From BQJU01 sp964015035 (GTDB lineage: Bacteria > Bacteroidota > Bacteroidia > Chitinophagales > Saprospiraceae), in contig CAXHCA010000009.1 in NCBI GenBank assembly GCA_964015035.1, forward strand, positions 19,632 through 83,631: DNA of 64,000 bases, written 5' to 3'. The notes beneath the pieces are model-generated. The model searched no databases and was not told where the DNA came from. It saw only the letters and a list, made by a program, of their open reading frames with translations. Made by a program: the position numbers and the translations under genes. Positions within the stretch are counted from its first letter, which is position 1. Each line of letters opens with the position of its first letter. Positions 28,169-36,565 of this stretch are shown here, piece by piece.

Positions 28169-29686
28169 TCAATCAACTATTCCAATAGATTTCAACCATT
28201 TTACTTTGTCATAGGCATATCCACTACAAATTTGAAATTCGGGTGTCATCATCGAGTGGTTCCCACGCTTGTATAACTCAGCAGTGACGTCTAAACGGTC
28301 TGAAATGTGTTGATAGAAGTTTTGCAAAGACCCCAATGGATTTACCCGTTGGTCATTTTCACCATATTGAAGAAAAACCGGAGCAACCAGCTTATTGGCA
28401 TCCGCGACCACTGTATTATCCATCAAATCTTCCTTTTTTGGTGATAGGGGAATCCTATCGCTTGTTGGCGGTAAAAATGCGCGATTGTATTTTGCCTGCA
28501 ATTTTCGAATCGTTGCAAAATTGGCCGTGTCAATCTTCTCATTTAAAATCCCGGAATAGTAATTTTTCCAAATCATGAGCGTGGAAACGATCTCTTCTTC
28601 TGTCATGCCAATATTTCTACTATAATGGTTTGCTGCATATAACTGACCTTCAATAGCTGTCATGAGTGGTGCTGCCGTGGCGTTTATGAAAGCTACTTCA
28701 CCACCCAAATTTATTCCCATCATTAACGCTAATCTCCCTCCTTCGCTAGGTCCATGTAAACCGACCTTTTTCGGATCAACCTCTAGGTGTGATTTCAAGT
28801 AATCAAATAGTTGCTGGTACCTCAACGCTTTTTCTTTGAACGTATAGTTTTCAAAATTTTGTCCATTGGATTTACCTACACTTGCTTTATCAAATGTCAT
28901 GGCTACCATTCCATGGGCAGCAAAGAAACGAGCCTCATATTCAAAGTTCTCCATTTGAGGTTGACCTCCTCCTCCCGGAAGGAGTAAACAAGCCGGCTTT
29001 CTTCCTTTTAAATTGGGAATAAAGATGTTCACATAAATTGAATCCTCATCAACCAATATCCAATCTTCTTTCACAGAGTAATCGTGGGACCTTTCGAGCT
29101 TGATTTGCTGACCAACTCTATTGGTAATTGATAAGGCTTGAAATCTGTTTTTAGAGGTTTCGAAAAATTCTGTTGTTTCACCTGAGGTGCTCCAGAATTT
29201 ATTCTTGCTCACTGGTTTTAAAGAAACGGTTTGTTCAGCATAAGGCGACATTAAATGTAAATATCCATTACGAACATATACAATGGCTCTTTTTCCATTT
29301 TTATCCACAAAATTTCCGGTATACTTGTCCAGATCACCTTCCTCCATGGCCTCCAACTGTCTCATCAACGTGATTGTCTGAGGGGTTCCTGTAAAATTAG
29401 TTGCTAGTTCAATTTGTCCGAACTCAACACGCTTAACTTGAAAAGTTCTTTGTTCTGCACGGGCTTTAACCGTAAAGTCATTTCCAGCTTCTGCTTTTAT
29501 ATTAAATGGGAATGTTTGCCTGAATTCATACGGCAAAGAAACGAATATGGTATCCGCTTTTACTTCCAGTTTCAGGTATTGAAACCCATTGGGTGTTGCA
29601 ACTTCACCAACAAAAATTTGTCCATAAATTGAGTTCCCAATCAGAATAAACAGGCCTAAAATCACCTGTACTCGTAAATGTATCAT
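28169..29686 (-). CDS. Exported alpha/beta-hydrolase
   Basis: 505 residues with a signal peptide (LGLFILIGNSIYGQ). The first ~215 residues are beta-rich and contain no known catalytic motif. From about 225 an alpha/beta-hydrolase fold is visible: ACLLLPGGGGQPQ (oxyanion region), VGLHGPSEGGRLALM with the nucleophile in G-x-S-x-G at about 310, FLQYGENDQRVNP carrying the acid, and YKRGNHSMMTPEF with the catalytic His near the end. It resembles dienelactone-hydrolase/acyl-transferase-like and S9-like secreted hydrolases. It is on the same strand as a prolyl-oligopeptidase-like gene 147 bp upstream. Substrate unknown. Confidence 0.82.
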   Translation of the reverse strand: MIHLRVQVILGLFILIGNSIYGQIFVGEVATPNGFQYLKLEVKADTIFVSLPYEFRQTFPFNIKAEAGNDFTVKARAEQRTFQVKRVEFGQIELATNFTGTPQTITLMRQLEAMEEGDLDKYTGNFVDKNGKRAIVYVRNGYLHLMSPYAEQTVSLKPVSKNKFWSTSGETTEFFETSKNRFQALSITNRVGQQIKLERSHDYSVKEDWILVDEDSIYVNIFIPNLKGRKPACLLLPGGGGQPQMENFEYEARFFAAHGMVAMTFDKASVGKSNGQNFENYTFKEKALRYQQLFDYLKSHLEVDPKKVGLHGPSEGGRLALMMGINLGGEVAFINATAAPLMTAIEGQLYAANHYSRNIGMTEEEIVSTLMIWKNYYSGILNEKIDTANFATIRKLQAKYNRAFLPPTSDRIPLSPKKEDLMDNTVVADANKLVAPVFLQYGENDQRVNPLGSLQNFYQHISDRLDVTAELYKRGNHSMMTPEFQICSGYAYDKVKWLKSIGIVD

Positions 29687-29833
29687 GGTTTAGCTATAAA
29701 TTTCTAAGAAAAATAGGTTCTTTATCACAGTTTTATTCGGGAGAACAAGCCAAAAGGTGTCGCAATGCCGCTACCCGTTTCCAATTGCAACAGAGCACTT
29801 GGTTAGTGCTCTGAAACACGAAAATTGACCGGC

Positions 29834-31834
29834 CTATCGCCCCCCTTTTTGAGGGTACTTCCATTCCAGTATCGAATAATCCTCATTCTTTTTGGGTTCA
29901 GCCATCCCTCCAAGGTGCTTGCTTAAAAAAGGTTCAGCAAGACTCCAAAAGGTAGTCCACGATCCTTTAGCCTTATAATCGTGCCCCTCTTGCGGATAGA
30001 CAAAATAAGTTACGTCCTTATTGTTTTTAGACAATGCATCCGCCATTTTATCCATTTGCATTTGTGGTACCCGCTCGTCTTTTGCTCCGGTTGACAATAG
30101 TATTGGAATATTTATCTTATCCGCGGCATACAATGGAGACTGTTGATGCGCCAACTCTAGTCCTTTTTCAGTAGTAACATCTGCTATTCGCAATAAGCTG
30201 TTGGGGGAATATCCAAAAGCATTTTCTTCTTGCGGTGCATCTAAATAGGTGGGTCCGTATAAGCCAACCGCACAAGCATAAGTTTCAGGAGAAAATGCAG
30301 CTCCGGCCAAGGCCGCATATCCGCCATAAGACCAACCCAAAATGCCGATTTTGTCCTTCAAAACATTCTTTTCCTCAGCCAACCACTGGGCAATTGCTAC
30401 TTTATCTTTCATCATTCCGGCCCCCCATTCTTCATTCCCGGCATCCAGGAAGTTTTTGCCATAAGTCAATGCGCCTCGAAATTGTGAATAAACAACCAAA
30501 TACCCTCTGTCGGCCAGTAATTGAAGATGCCTTGTTATTAACCAAAAATCTTCCATCCATCCTTGCCATGGCCCACCATGTACATAGACAATGGCTGGTA
30601 TTTTTTCATCGGGTATTCCGTCCCTGTTTTTGTCAAATTTTTCGGATAGATAATATTGTATTGGAAGTTGTAATTCATCATGAGAAGAAACAATACTGTA
30701 AAATCTGTTGACGGGAAAATAAGTCTCTAAGACCTCGTGATCTGTACATAATTTCCTGACGGCTTTATTTTTTAAATCATACAAATAGGAGATATTTGCG
30801 CCTCCATTCATTTCTTCAATCACCCAATAGTTAAAGTCCGGGGTCATATCAAGGATCTGAAAATCCTGAAACCTGCTATTTAGTATTTGAAAGTCATTTT
30901 TATAATTAGCATCAATCACATTCCATTTTCTGTTGGCATAATGGTTTGCAATTGCAATGGGATTTCCCTTTACATTGGCAATCAAGGAATGGGGCATTAA
31001 ATCAGATACTTGTTCAGTTAGCAGAACTTTTGATTGTTTGGAGGCAACATTGAACGATTTCAGAACGGTTTTATCTGTGTTGGAATTATCTGTAAAATAC
31101 ACTTCTTTACCATCAGCACTAACCCCGACTATTGATTTTAGTCCAGGACGGAGAAACCGTTCCGCAGACCATTCATAGGTCACAATTTCATTCCATTGGC
31201 CATTTTCAAAATAAGCCAAAATTTTATTACCTGACTCCCGGTCGATTTTTTCGCCGGCAACCACATTGAGATTTTCATCAAAAAACAGAGGATAATGGCC
31301 TTGCGCAACATTGGACAAGGTATCCATTTGTTTTGTATTAAAATGATAGACAAATAGAATTGGATTTGCGTCAAAAGGCATAGCGATAAAGGCTGCAGCA
31401 TCTCTGTTTTTGGAAAAGGACAACCACCTTATCCTTCTGTACCGCTCCGTTAAAATTGGATTTAAAGTGGAACCCTCTATTTCAAATAGTTCAATGGATT
31501 GACCTTTAGAACTTATTGTTCTGACCAGCAATTGAGATTGATTCAAGACCTCATAGTCTCCAACCGGTTCAGGAAATTCAAAAAAGGACTCTTTTTTAAA
31601 TAGAGAATCAGAGCGGTAATAAACACGCTTGTCAGGGATGGGCTGATAAGCTCCTTTAATGTAGAAAAGGGTTGCAGCATCAGGCGAAAGTTTAATCCAT
31701 TCTTTTCGATCACTTAAGTCGAAAAGCACCTCTCTGGGAATCAAAGAATTTCCTTCACTGGTTTGTGCAACGGAACGACCGCCTTGAAGAATGAGACTTG
31801 TAAGGATAATTGCTTTTAAGAAATTTTTACCCAT
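29834..31834 (-). CDS. Secreted S9 family prolyl oligopeptidase-like peptidase
   Basis: 666 residues. A signal peptide (MGKNFLKAIILTSLILQGGRSVAQ) is followed by a beta-propeller domain of about 370 residues built from WD-like blades, then a peptidase domain. Catalytic residues: the nucleophile in GILGWSYGGYAALAG (G-x-S-x-G, about 500), Asp in STGAKDERVP and His in YPQEGHDYKAKG. VYVHGGPWQGW is the usual strand before the oxyanion hole. S9 enzymes cleave short peptides, often after proline or as dipeptidyl peptidases. It lies 28 bp downstream of a small membrane protein on the same strand and opposite to a LytS/LytR pair. Confidence 0.9.
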   Translation of the reverse strand: MGKNFLKAIILTSLILQGGRSVAQTSEGNSLIPREVLFDLSDRKEWIKLSPDAATLFYIKGAYQPIPDKRVYYRSDSLFKKESFFEFPEPVGDYEVLNQSQLLVRTISSKGQSIELFEIEGSTLNPILTERYRRIRWLSFSKNRDAAAFIAMPFDANPILFVYHFNTKQMDTLSNVAQGHYPLFFDENLNVVAGEKIDRESGNKILAYFENGQWNEIVTYEWSAERFLRPGLKSIVGVSADGKEVYFTDNSNTDKTVLKSFNVASKQSKVLLTEQVSDLMPHSLIANVKGNPIAIANHYANRKWNVIDANYKNDFQILNSRFQDFQILDMTPDFNYWVIEEMNGGANISYLYDLKNKAVRKLCTDHEVLETYFPVNRFYSIVSSHDELQLPIQYYLSEKFDKNRDGIPDEKIPAIVYVHGGPWQGWMEDFWLITRHLQLLADRGYLVVYSQFRGALTYGKNFLDAGNEEWGAGMMKDKVAIAQWLAEEKNVLKDKIGILGWSYGGYAALAGAAFSPETYACAVGLYGPTYLDAPQEENAFGYSPNSLLRIADVTTEKGLELAHQQSPLYAADKINIPILLSTGAKDERVPQMQMDKMADALSKNNKDVTYFVYPQEGHDYKAKGSWTTFWSLAEPFLSKHLGGMAEPKKNEDYSILEWKYPQKGGR

Positions 31835-31862
31835 CTTGAGATTGACTTTCTTGAGGTTTAAA

Positions 31863-32276
31863 TTACTTCAATTTGAAATACAGTGCAGTTAGAAGAAATC
31901 CGCCAACACCTTGCTCCACGAAATGCCAGCCAGTATCTACCAAAGCGTAGTTTAGAGAGAAATCCCATCTGCCGTAAAGAATCAGATACAAGGGCAAAGT
32001 GGCAGCTAATCCAAAAGTAGCCCCAAACATAAACCCACCTACAAATTTTGGATTTTCACCCATGTTGACCACAACAATAAAAGCCATTATTAGGGTCAAC
32101 ACAAAATACCCCAAAGCAATAACCCCAAGGTTGAAATCCGCGGCGGGCCTCAAGATTTCCGGAGAATTTGAAATGTAAAAATCTTCTAGAATGACCGCAT
32201 TCCATACCCCACCGAGGGTAAACATTACGACAAACGCTACTGCTGTTGCAATTAAAATTGCTTTCACCTTATTCAT
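31863..32276 (-). CDS. Small membrane protein of unknown function
   Basis: 137 residues from the ATG at 32276 (MNKVKAILIATAVAFVVMF), preferred over an ATG 24 bp upstream. Four hydrophobic segments (about residues 5-25, 45-70, 80-100 and 110-135) span nearly the whole length. No family motif is recognised. Being first in a minus-strand run with an S9 peptidase 28 bp downstream, it is probably cotranscribed with it. It diverges from the LytS gene, whose start is 157 bp away. Confidence 0.65.
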   Translation of the reverse strand: MNKVKAILIATAVAFVVMFTLGGVWNAVILEDFYISNSPEILRPAADFNLGVIALGYFVLTLIMAFIVVVNMGENPKFVGGFMFGATFGLAATLPLYLILYGRWDFSLNYALVDTGWHFVEQGVGGFLLTALYFKLK

Positions 32277-32432
32277 ATAAATAAATTTAACTTGGTTCAA
32301 CGCAACAAAAGTGATTAATTCGTCACAGAAAATCCGCCTGCTGATATGAGCCTTAAGATATTTGAAGTGAATCCGTTATAATTTGAATCAAGGCAATTCC
32401 CTGAAAACCCAATTAAACGCTAATTTTGCACT

Positions 32433-33485
32433 GTGGGGGAAAGTAAAAATATAAGCCAAGGATCTGTTGCACTGATAAGTTGGGTGATAATCGTACTAAT
32501 AAACTTCTTTCAGCTGCTTTATGTTAAATATTCTCTTCCGGGAAAATTTAGTTGGGATGATGTGTTTTATTATCCTGTAACCTCACTAACTATAGGCATC
32601 CTGCTGATATATCTTTTTCTACTGCCCATATTCAAGAAAGTTAGAAGGTTAAAGATTGGGGTCCAAATTCCCCTTTTTATTTTACATGGATTGGTTTATA
32701 CCACTCTTTACATCATTTTCATCTTTTTTCAAATTGCACTCTGGTCTGACAATTTAGACTTGAGTTCATTTTCAAGTGCCATACACAGGTTTCTTTATAC
32801 CGATTTTCACAATATTGCTAAAAACTATTTCTTTCTATTGGCTATATACATCGCCGTAGAGTACGTTAACAAAAGAGCCGAAACGCTGATTGAGCAGAAG
32901 GAACTGGAAAATCAATTAAAAGAGGCCAAACTGCACGCATTAGAATCCAAGTTACATCCTCATTTTCTTTTCAATGCTTTAAACGGGATCACCGCACTGG
33001 TAGGCGAAAATCCCAAAAAAGCAGAGAATGCAATTATTGAACTCAGTGATCTTTTGCGCTTTGCCCTTGAGGGAAATTTACAAAAACCGATATCTCTGAA
33101 TGAGGAGCTTGAGCTTTTGGAGAAATACACATCTATCGAAAAGATGAGGTATGAAGATCAATTGGAAGTTGATGTTTCAATTGAGGATGGAGTTGACCTG
33201 AATAAAGCCACTATTCCACCTTTGATATTGCAACCAATATTAGAGAATGCCATTGTTCATGGTTTTAAAGGAATTAGTCATCCTCTGAATATTTCAGTTC
33301 GCATTAATAAGGACAAAATTATTGTGACGAACAATGGTGCTCCCCTAATAAAAGAATCCGATTTTGGAACCGGGTTAAGAATCGTAGAGCAGCGCCTTAA
33401 ATATCATTTCCAGGACACTGCAACACTAAAAATAATGCAAAATAAAGATCGGGTGATTTGTGAAATAAACGGGTTGAATCTATGA
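32433..33485 (+). CDS. LytS/YehU-type sensor histidine kinase
   Basis: 350 residues from a GTG at 32433, the only plausible start before the first membrane helix. Four membrane helices (about residues 12-30, 45-65, 80-105 and 125-145) precede a short coiled linker (NKRAETLIEQKELENQLKEA). The His-kinase domain (PF06580 type) has LESKLHPHFLFNALNGI with the phospho-accepting His at about 175 and the N-box PLILQPILENAIVHGFKG, then a glycine box DFGTGLRIVEQRL. It autophosphorylates and signals to the LytTR regulator, whose start overlaps its stop by 4 bp. The sensed signal is unknown. Confidence 0.92.
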   Translation: MGESKNISQGSVALISWVIIVLINFFQLLYVKYSLPGKFSWDDVFYYPVTSLTIGILLIYLFLLPIFKKVRRLKIGVQIPLFILHGLVYTTLYIIFIFFQIALWSDNLDLSSFSSAIHRFLYTDFHNIAKNYFFLLAIYIAVEYVNKRAETLIEQKELENQLKEAKLHALESKLHPHFLFNALNGITALVGENPKKAENAIIELSDLLRFALEGNLQKPISLNEELELLEKYTSIEKMRYEDQLEVDVSIEDGVDLNKATIPPLILQPILENAIVHGFKGISHPLNISVRINKDKIIVTNNGAPLIKESDFGTGLRIVEQRLKYHFQDTATLKIMQNKDRVICEINGLNL

Positions 33486-34183
33486 GAACATTAATCATTG
33501 AAGATGAAGGTGCTGCTCGCAGAAGGTTAGAAGGAATTGTTCGGAAGCATCCACAACTGACTTTAGAAGGAAGTGCTTCATCTGGAGGGGATGCTGTAGC
33601 ACTCATTAACGCAACCTCAGCGGATTTGCTTTTAATGGACATTCAACTCAAAGACATGACCGCCTTTGAAGTATTGAACAAGATTGAAAAAGATTATTCT
33701 GGAAACATCATTTTTATAACGGCCTACAACAACTTTGCGATTAAAGCTTTTGAAGTATTTGCCATAGATTACGTGCTCAAACCCTATTCTGAGGAAAGAC
33801 TATCGCATGCTATAGATCGTTGTCTAAAAATCAGAAAAGCTCCAAACAAAGAAGTTTATGCCATTCTGGAATCACTTCATTTTCCCGGTAAAATTTGCAT
33901 TCCCGAAGGGAAAACCTCCCATTTATTTGAAAGCAATCAAATTGAATGGGTTAAAGCAGACGGCTACCATAGCAAAATCCATACGCTAGATGGAGAAACC
34001 CGGATAATTAGAATTCTACTAAAAGACATTAATCAGTTGTTACCCGATAACTTTATTAGAATTTCCCGTTCAATTATCATCAATAGAAATCATGTTTCGA
34101 CCTATAGAGTAAATGCGAATGAAACCTATTTTCAATTAAGAAACGGGAAGGAATTTCACGGTACTCCTAACTACAACAAATAA
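33482..34183 (+). CDS. LytTR family response regulator
   Basis: 233 residues. Receiver domain: IIEDEGAARR with the acidic pair, LLLMDIQLKDM with the phospho-acceptor Asp at about 57, IIFITAYNNFAIKAF with the conserved Thr, and YVLKPYSEERL with the conserved Lys. A LytTR DNA-binding domain follows from about residue 130 (WVKADGYHSKIHTLDGETRIIRILLKDINQLL, FIRISRSIIINRNHVST). Its ATG overlaps the kinase stop (33482-33485). The C-terminal GKEFHGTPNYNK is a little shorter than usual but includes the last strand. It probably activates neighbouring or distant promoters. Confidence 0.92.
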   Translation: MRTLIIEDEGAARRRLEGIVRKHPQLTLEGSASSGGDAVALINATSADLLLMDIQLKDMTAFEVLNKIEKDYSGNIIFITAYNNFAIKAFEVFAIDYVLKPYSEERLSHAIDRCLKIRKAPNKEVYAILESLHFPGKICIPEGKTSHLFESNQIEWVKADGYHSKIHTLDGETRIIRILLKDINQLLPDNFIRISRSIIINRNHVSTYRVNANETYFQLRNGKEFHGTPNYNK

Positions 34184-34209
34184 GGCACAACATTCGGGAC
34201 AGGCTATTC

Positions 34210-34271
34210 AGTGCATGTTTGGAGGTGGTGCTTTAGCAGCGAAAATCACAGATTTTGGAACCTCCAACCAA
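34210..34271. repeat. Dispersed inverted-repeat element, partial copy G
   Basis: AGTGCATGTTTGGAGGT followed by GGTGCTTTAGCAGCGAAAA, matching the left arm of copy C, then TTTTGGAACCTCCAA, which closes a short stem with GGAGGT. The terminal CATGC of the right end is missing. It starts 27 bp after the LytR stop. Confidence 0.75.
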
Positions 34272-34396
34272 GCCATTAAAGCGTGATAATTTGGTATTTT
34301 TTCTTAAAATCGCTGACAAGCTAAAAAAATCAATTATTTTTGGGCGGCTCGGCATTTTGCCGGTTATTGTTCTAAATAAAACCAATAGTCCAAATT

Positions 34397-34789
34397 ATGG
34401 AATTTCCTTCAAATCTGAAATATACCGAAGACCACGAGTGGGTAAGAGTAGACACAGATGACTTTGCCTATGTTGGCATTACCGATTTTGCTCAGTCTGA
34501 GCTGGATGAGCTGGTCTACATTGAGGTAGACACACTTGATGAGGAACTCGAAAAAGGCCAGGTTTTTGGCACGGTAGAAGCCGTGAAGACCACCTCCGAA
34601 TTGTTCATGCCGGTCTCGGGAACGGTAGTAGAGTTTAACTCCGAACTGGACGAAGCACAAGGAGATAACCCTACTCTCGTCAATAAAGATCCTTACGATA
34701 AAGGGTGGATCGTGAAAATAAAATTAACGAACCCTGCCGAATTGGATGACCTGCTGGATGTGGAAGCCTACAAGCAGTCTTTGGCATAA
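34397..34789 (+). CDS. gcvH: Glycine cleavage system H protein
   Basis: 130 residues, full length. The protein carries the lipoyl arm that shuttles the aminomethyl group between the P, T and L proteins of the glycine cleavage complex. LKYTEDHEWVRVD opens the fold, GITDFAQSELDELVYIEVD follows, and the lipoylation hairpin GTVEAVKTTSEL places the modified lysine at K64; GDNPTLVNKDPYDKGWIVKI closes the hammerhead domain. No gcvT, gcvP or lipoate ligase lies nearby. The VanZ-like gene 105 bp downstream is on the same strand, an arrangement I have seen in Bacteroidota but cannot verify here. Confidence 0.97.
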   Translation: MEFPSNLKYTEDHEWVRVDTDDFAYVGITDFAQSELDELVYIEVDTLDEELEKGQVFGTVEAVKTTSELFMPVSGTVVEFNSELDEAQGDNPTLVNKDPYDKGWIVKIKLTNPAELDDLLDVEAYKQSLA

Positions 34790-34894
34790 ACCCGTTTCCA
34801 GCAAAAAATGGGGTGCTAAAAAAAAATTAAAAAAAAATCACCGGGATGCACCAAAATAGAAAGGGTTGGCATCTAGGTACATAGAAAGGTCAAT

Positions 34895-35251
34895 TTGAAA
34901 GCATTTTTACCAGCCATTGCATGGGCCTTGTTTATCTTTGGCGTATCGACAACTGCCAGTAAGAACCTCCCACAAATACCGTGGGACTTAAGTTCTCCGG
35001 ATAAAATTGCCCACGCGATTGTCTATTTTATTTTTGCCTTACTGCTTTTTTACGGCTTTCGCCAAAAATCAGGTATACGCAAAACGACAATATTGCTGGT
35101 TCTGCTCATAAGTGCGTCCTATGGAATATTGATGGAGATTATACAATATTCCTTTTTTCCAGGACGATATTTTGAACTTAATGACATTATTGCTAATATT
35201 ATTGGCGCTTTACTGAGTTTACTCGTATTGAGATTATTTCATTCTCGTTGA
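34895..35251 (+). CDS. VanZ-like membrane protein
   Basis: 118 residues from a TTG at 34895, preceded by an AAAGG-like ribosome site; there is no ATG that keeps the first helix. Four membrane helices are present, and the VanZ pattern is visible as LPQIPWDLSSPDKIAHAIVYFIFALLLFYGF (the D-K-x-x-H signature), then GILMEIIQYSFFPGRYFELNDIIANIIGALLS with the conserved acidic residues E and D. VanZ-like proteins are widespread small membrane proteins of uncertain function; the glycopeptide-resistance role of VanZ itself should not be assumed. Its stop overlaps the left arm of palindrome P2. Confidence 0.85.
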   Translation: MKAFLPAIAWALFIFGVSTTASKNLPQIPWDLSSPDKIAHAIVYFIFALLLFYGFRQKSGIRKTTILLVLLISASYGILMEIIQYSFFPGRYFELNDIIANIIGALLSLLVLRLFHSR

Positions 35252-35310
35252 CAATTTCCGTGATCAAGCCAAAATTGATTGACTTTCAATCACGGAAATT
35301 GTCAAAGAAC
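35248..35310. repeat. Palindromic intergenic repeat, copy P2
   Basis: TTGACAATTTCCGTGAT (35248-35264) and ATCACGGAAATTGTCAA (35289-35305) are perfect 17-bp inverted arms around a 24-base loop, followed by AGAAC. The right half matches copy P1 at 2212-2309. It covers the stop codon of the VanZ-like gene and could also serve as its terminator, though no T-run follows directly. Confidence 0.8.
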
Positions 35311-35339
35311 TTTATTTTATAAGTAAAACCCTTGTCAGT

Positions 35340-36269
35340 ATGTTATTGCTTGATATTTCCATTGCGGGTACACCATTGGCGATCACCGTCCTTGTGGTTG
35401 TAGCTGCGCTCATCACCTTCATTCAGGTGATGAGGTCCGTTTATCGCAAACGGGCCGAAGGTGGGCTTGCGGAACAGTATGCTGACAGGCCCGGTACATC
35501 ACCTTTAGATGGGAGAAACAAGTATCCCGGTGCTAATGTGTTCAAGCACAGCGGTACTTTTTTTAATCTCGGATTGGCGATTACAATGGGTCTGACAGTA
35601 TTGGCATTTGGTTGGACGCAATATGAAAAAGTGGTTGATGTTTCCCAGTATATGGATACGCTGGAGGAAGACATCGAATTGGAACCACCTCGTACTGCCG
35701 AGCCGCCACCGCCACCACCACCGCCACCACCACCAGTGATCGAAGAAGTTCCGGAAGAAGAGATCATTGAAGAAGAAGAGCCGGAATTTGTTGACCAGAG
35801 TGTGGAAGCGGATACCGAGGTAGAACAGATGGAGCCCGTAGAGGACGCTCCACCACCACCGCCACCACCACCACCGCCACCACCAAAAAACGAACCTGAA
35901 GAGATCTTTAAGGTGGTAGAGCAAATGCCTCGTTTCCCAGGTTGTGAAGACATGGCCGGTTCCGAAAAGGAAAAGAAGCAATGCGCGGATAAAAAGATGC
36001 TTGAATTCATCTACAAAAACATCAAATATCCGGCAATTGCCCGGGAGAATGGTGTAGAAGGTACTTGTGTGGTACAGTTTGTAGTTGAAAAAGACGGTAA
36101 AGTAACGGACGCGAAAGTTGTTCGGGACATTGGTGCCCAATGTGGTGCAGAAGCCCTGCGCGTAGTAGAGCTGATGAACAAGGAAGGTATCAAATGGACG
36201 CCCGGTAAGCAACGTGGCCGTTCTGTACGGGTGCAATTTAACCTGCCCGTACGTTTCAAGCTCGAGTAA
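35340..36269 (+). CDS. tonB: TonB energy-transducing protein with two membrane anchors
   Basis: 309 residues. Two hydrophobic segments (about residues 12-32 and 76-94) are separated by a charged, soluble stretch of some 45 residues; classical TonB has a single anchor. Two proline runs of 11 and 12 residues (about 122-133 and 172-184), separated by an acidic segment, span the periplasm. A TonB C-terminal domain closes the protein (IKYPAIARENGVEGTCVVQFVVEKDGKVTDAKVVRD ... VQFNLPVRFKLE), preceded by a Cys-containing EQMPRFPGCEDM segment typical of Bacteroidota TonB. It couples the ExbBD proton motive force to outer-membrane SusC-type receptors. ExbB and ExbD are not in this window. Confidence 0.92.
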   Translation: MLLLDISIAGTPLAITVLVVVAALITFIQVMRSVYRKRAEGGLAEQYADRPGTSPLDGRNKYPGANVFKHSGTFFNLGLAITMGLTVLAFGWTQYEKVVDVSQYMDTLEEDIELEPPRTAEPPPPPPPPPPPVIEEVPEEEIIEEEEPEFVDQSVEADTEVEQMEPVEDAPPPPPPPPPPPPKNEPEEIFKVVEQMPRFPGCEDMAGSEKEKKQCADKKMLEFIYKNIKYPAIARENGVEGTCVVQFVVEKDGKVTDAKVVRDIGAQCGAEALRVVELMNKEGIKWTPGKQRGRSVRVQFNLPVRFKLE

Positions 36270-36314
36270 TACATCTTATCCTGAGCACAATAGGGACTCG
36301 TTCCCAAAACGGAC

Positions 36315-36351
36315 AAACCGGTATCGAAGCAATTCGGTACCGGTTTTCTGT
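36315..36351 (+). terminator. Intrinsic terminator after tonB
   Basis: AAACCGGTA (36315-36323) and TACCGGTTT (36338-36346) are perfect arms, and the interior adds CGAA/TTCG; a T-rich tail follows. Confidence 0.85.
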
Positions 36352-36565
36352 TTTCTGGCAGTCAATTTTGCAACCGACGCAAAGCAGGGCAGTATTTCTA
36401 GCAACTTTTGCACAAAACTTTCGTTCTTATAACTATATTCGGCAATTGTTGGCTCAGATATTGTAGCCAACCTGATGGAGATAATTTTAACCCGACAAAA
36501 GTGTGTTCGCCGCTCAACAACTGTTTTGCAAAGAGGTATACACCCCGGGAATAAAGAAGTGACCA

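Noticed and set aside
32421..32428. TAATTTTG as the promoter of the LytS gene
   Set aside because: There is no TTTG 19 bases upstream and the GTG start would lie almost at the transcription start.
34335..34342. TATTTTTG as the promoter of gcvH
   Set aside because: The -33 position (34312-34315) reads GCTG; spacing rules are not met.
34895..35251. Glycopeptide resistance from the VanZ-like gene
   Set aside because: VanZ-like small membrane proteins are widespread outside resistance clusters and no van genes are nearby.
35441..36236. Minus-strand frames with long Gly/Ser or Trp/Arg runs
   Set aside because: They are the antisense reading of the proline-run codons of tonB; no gene features of their own.
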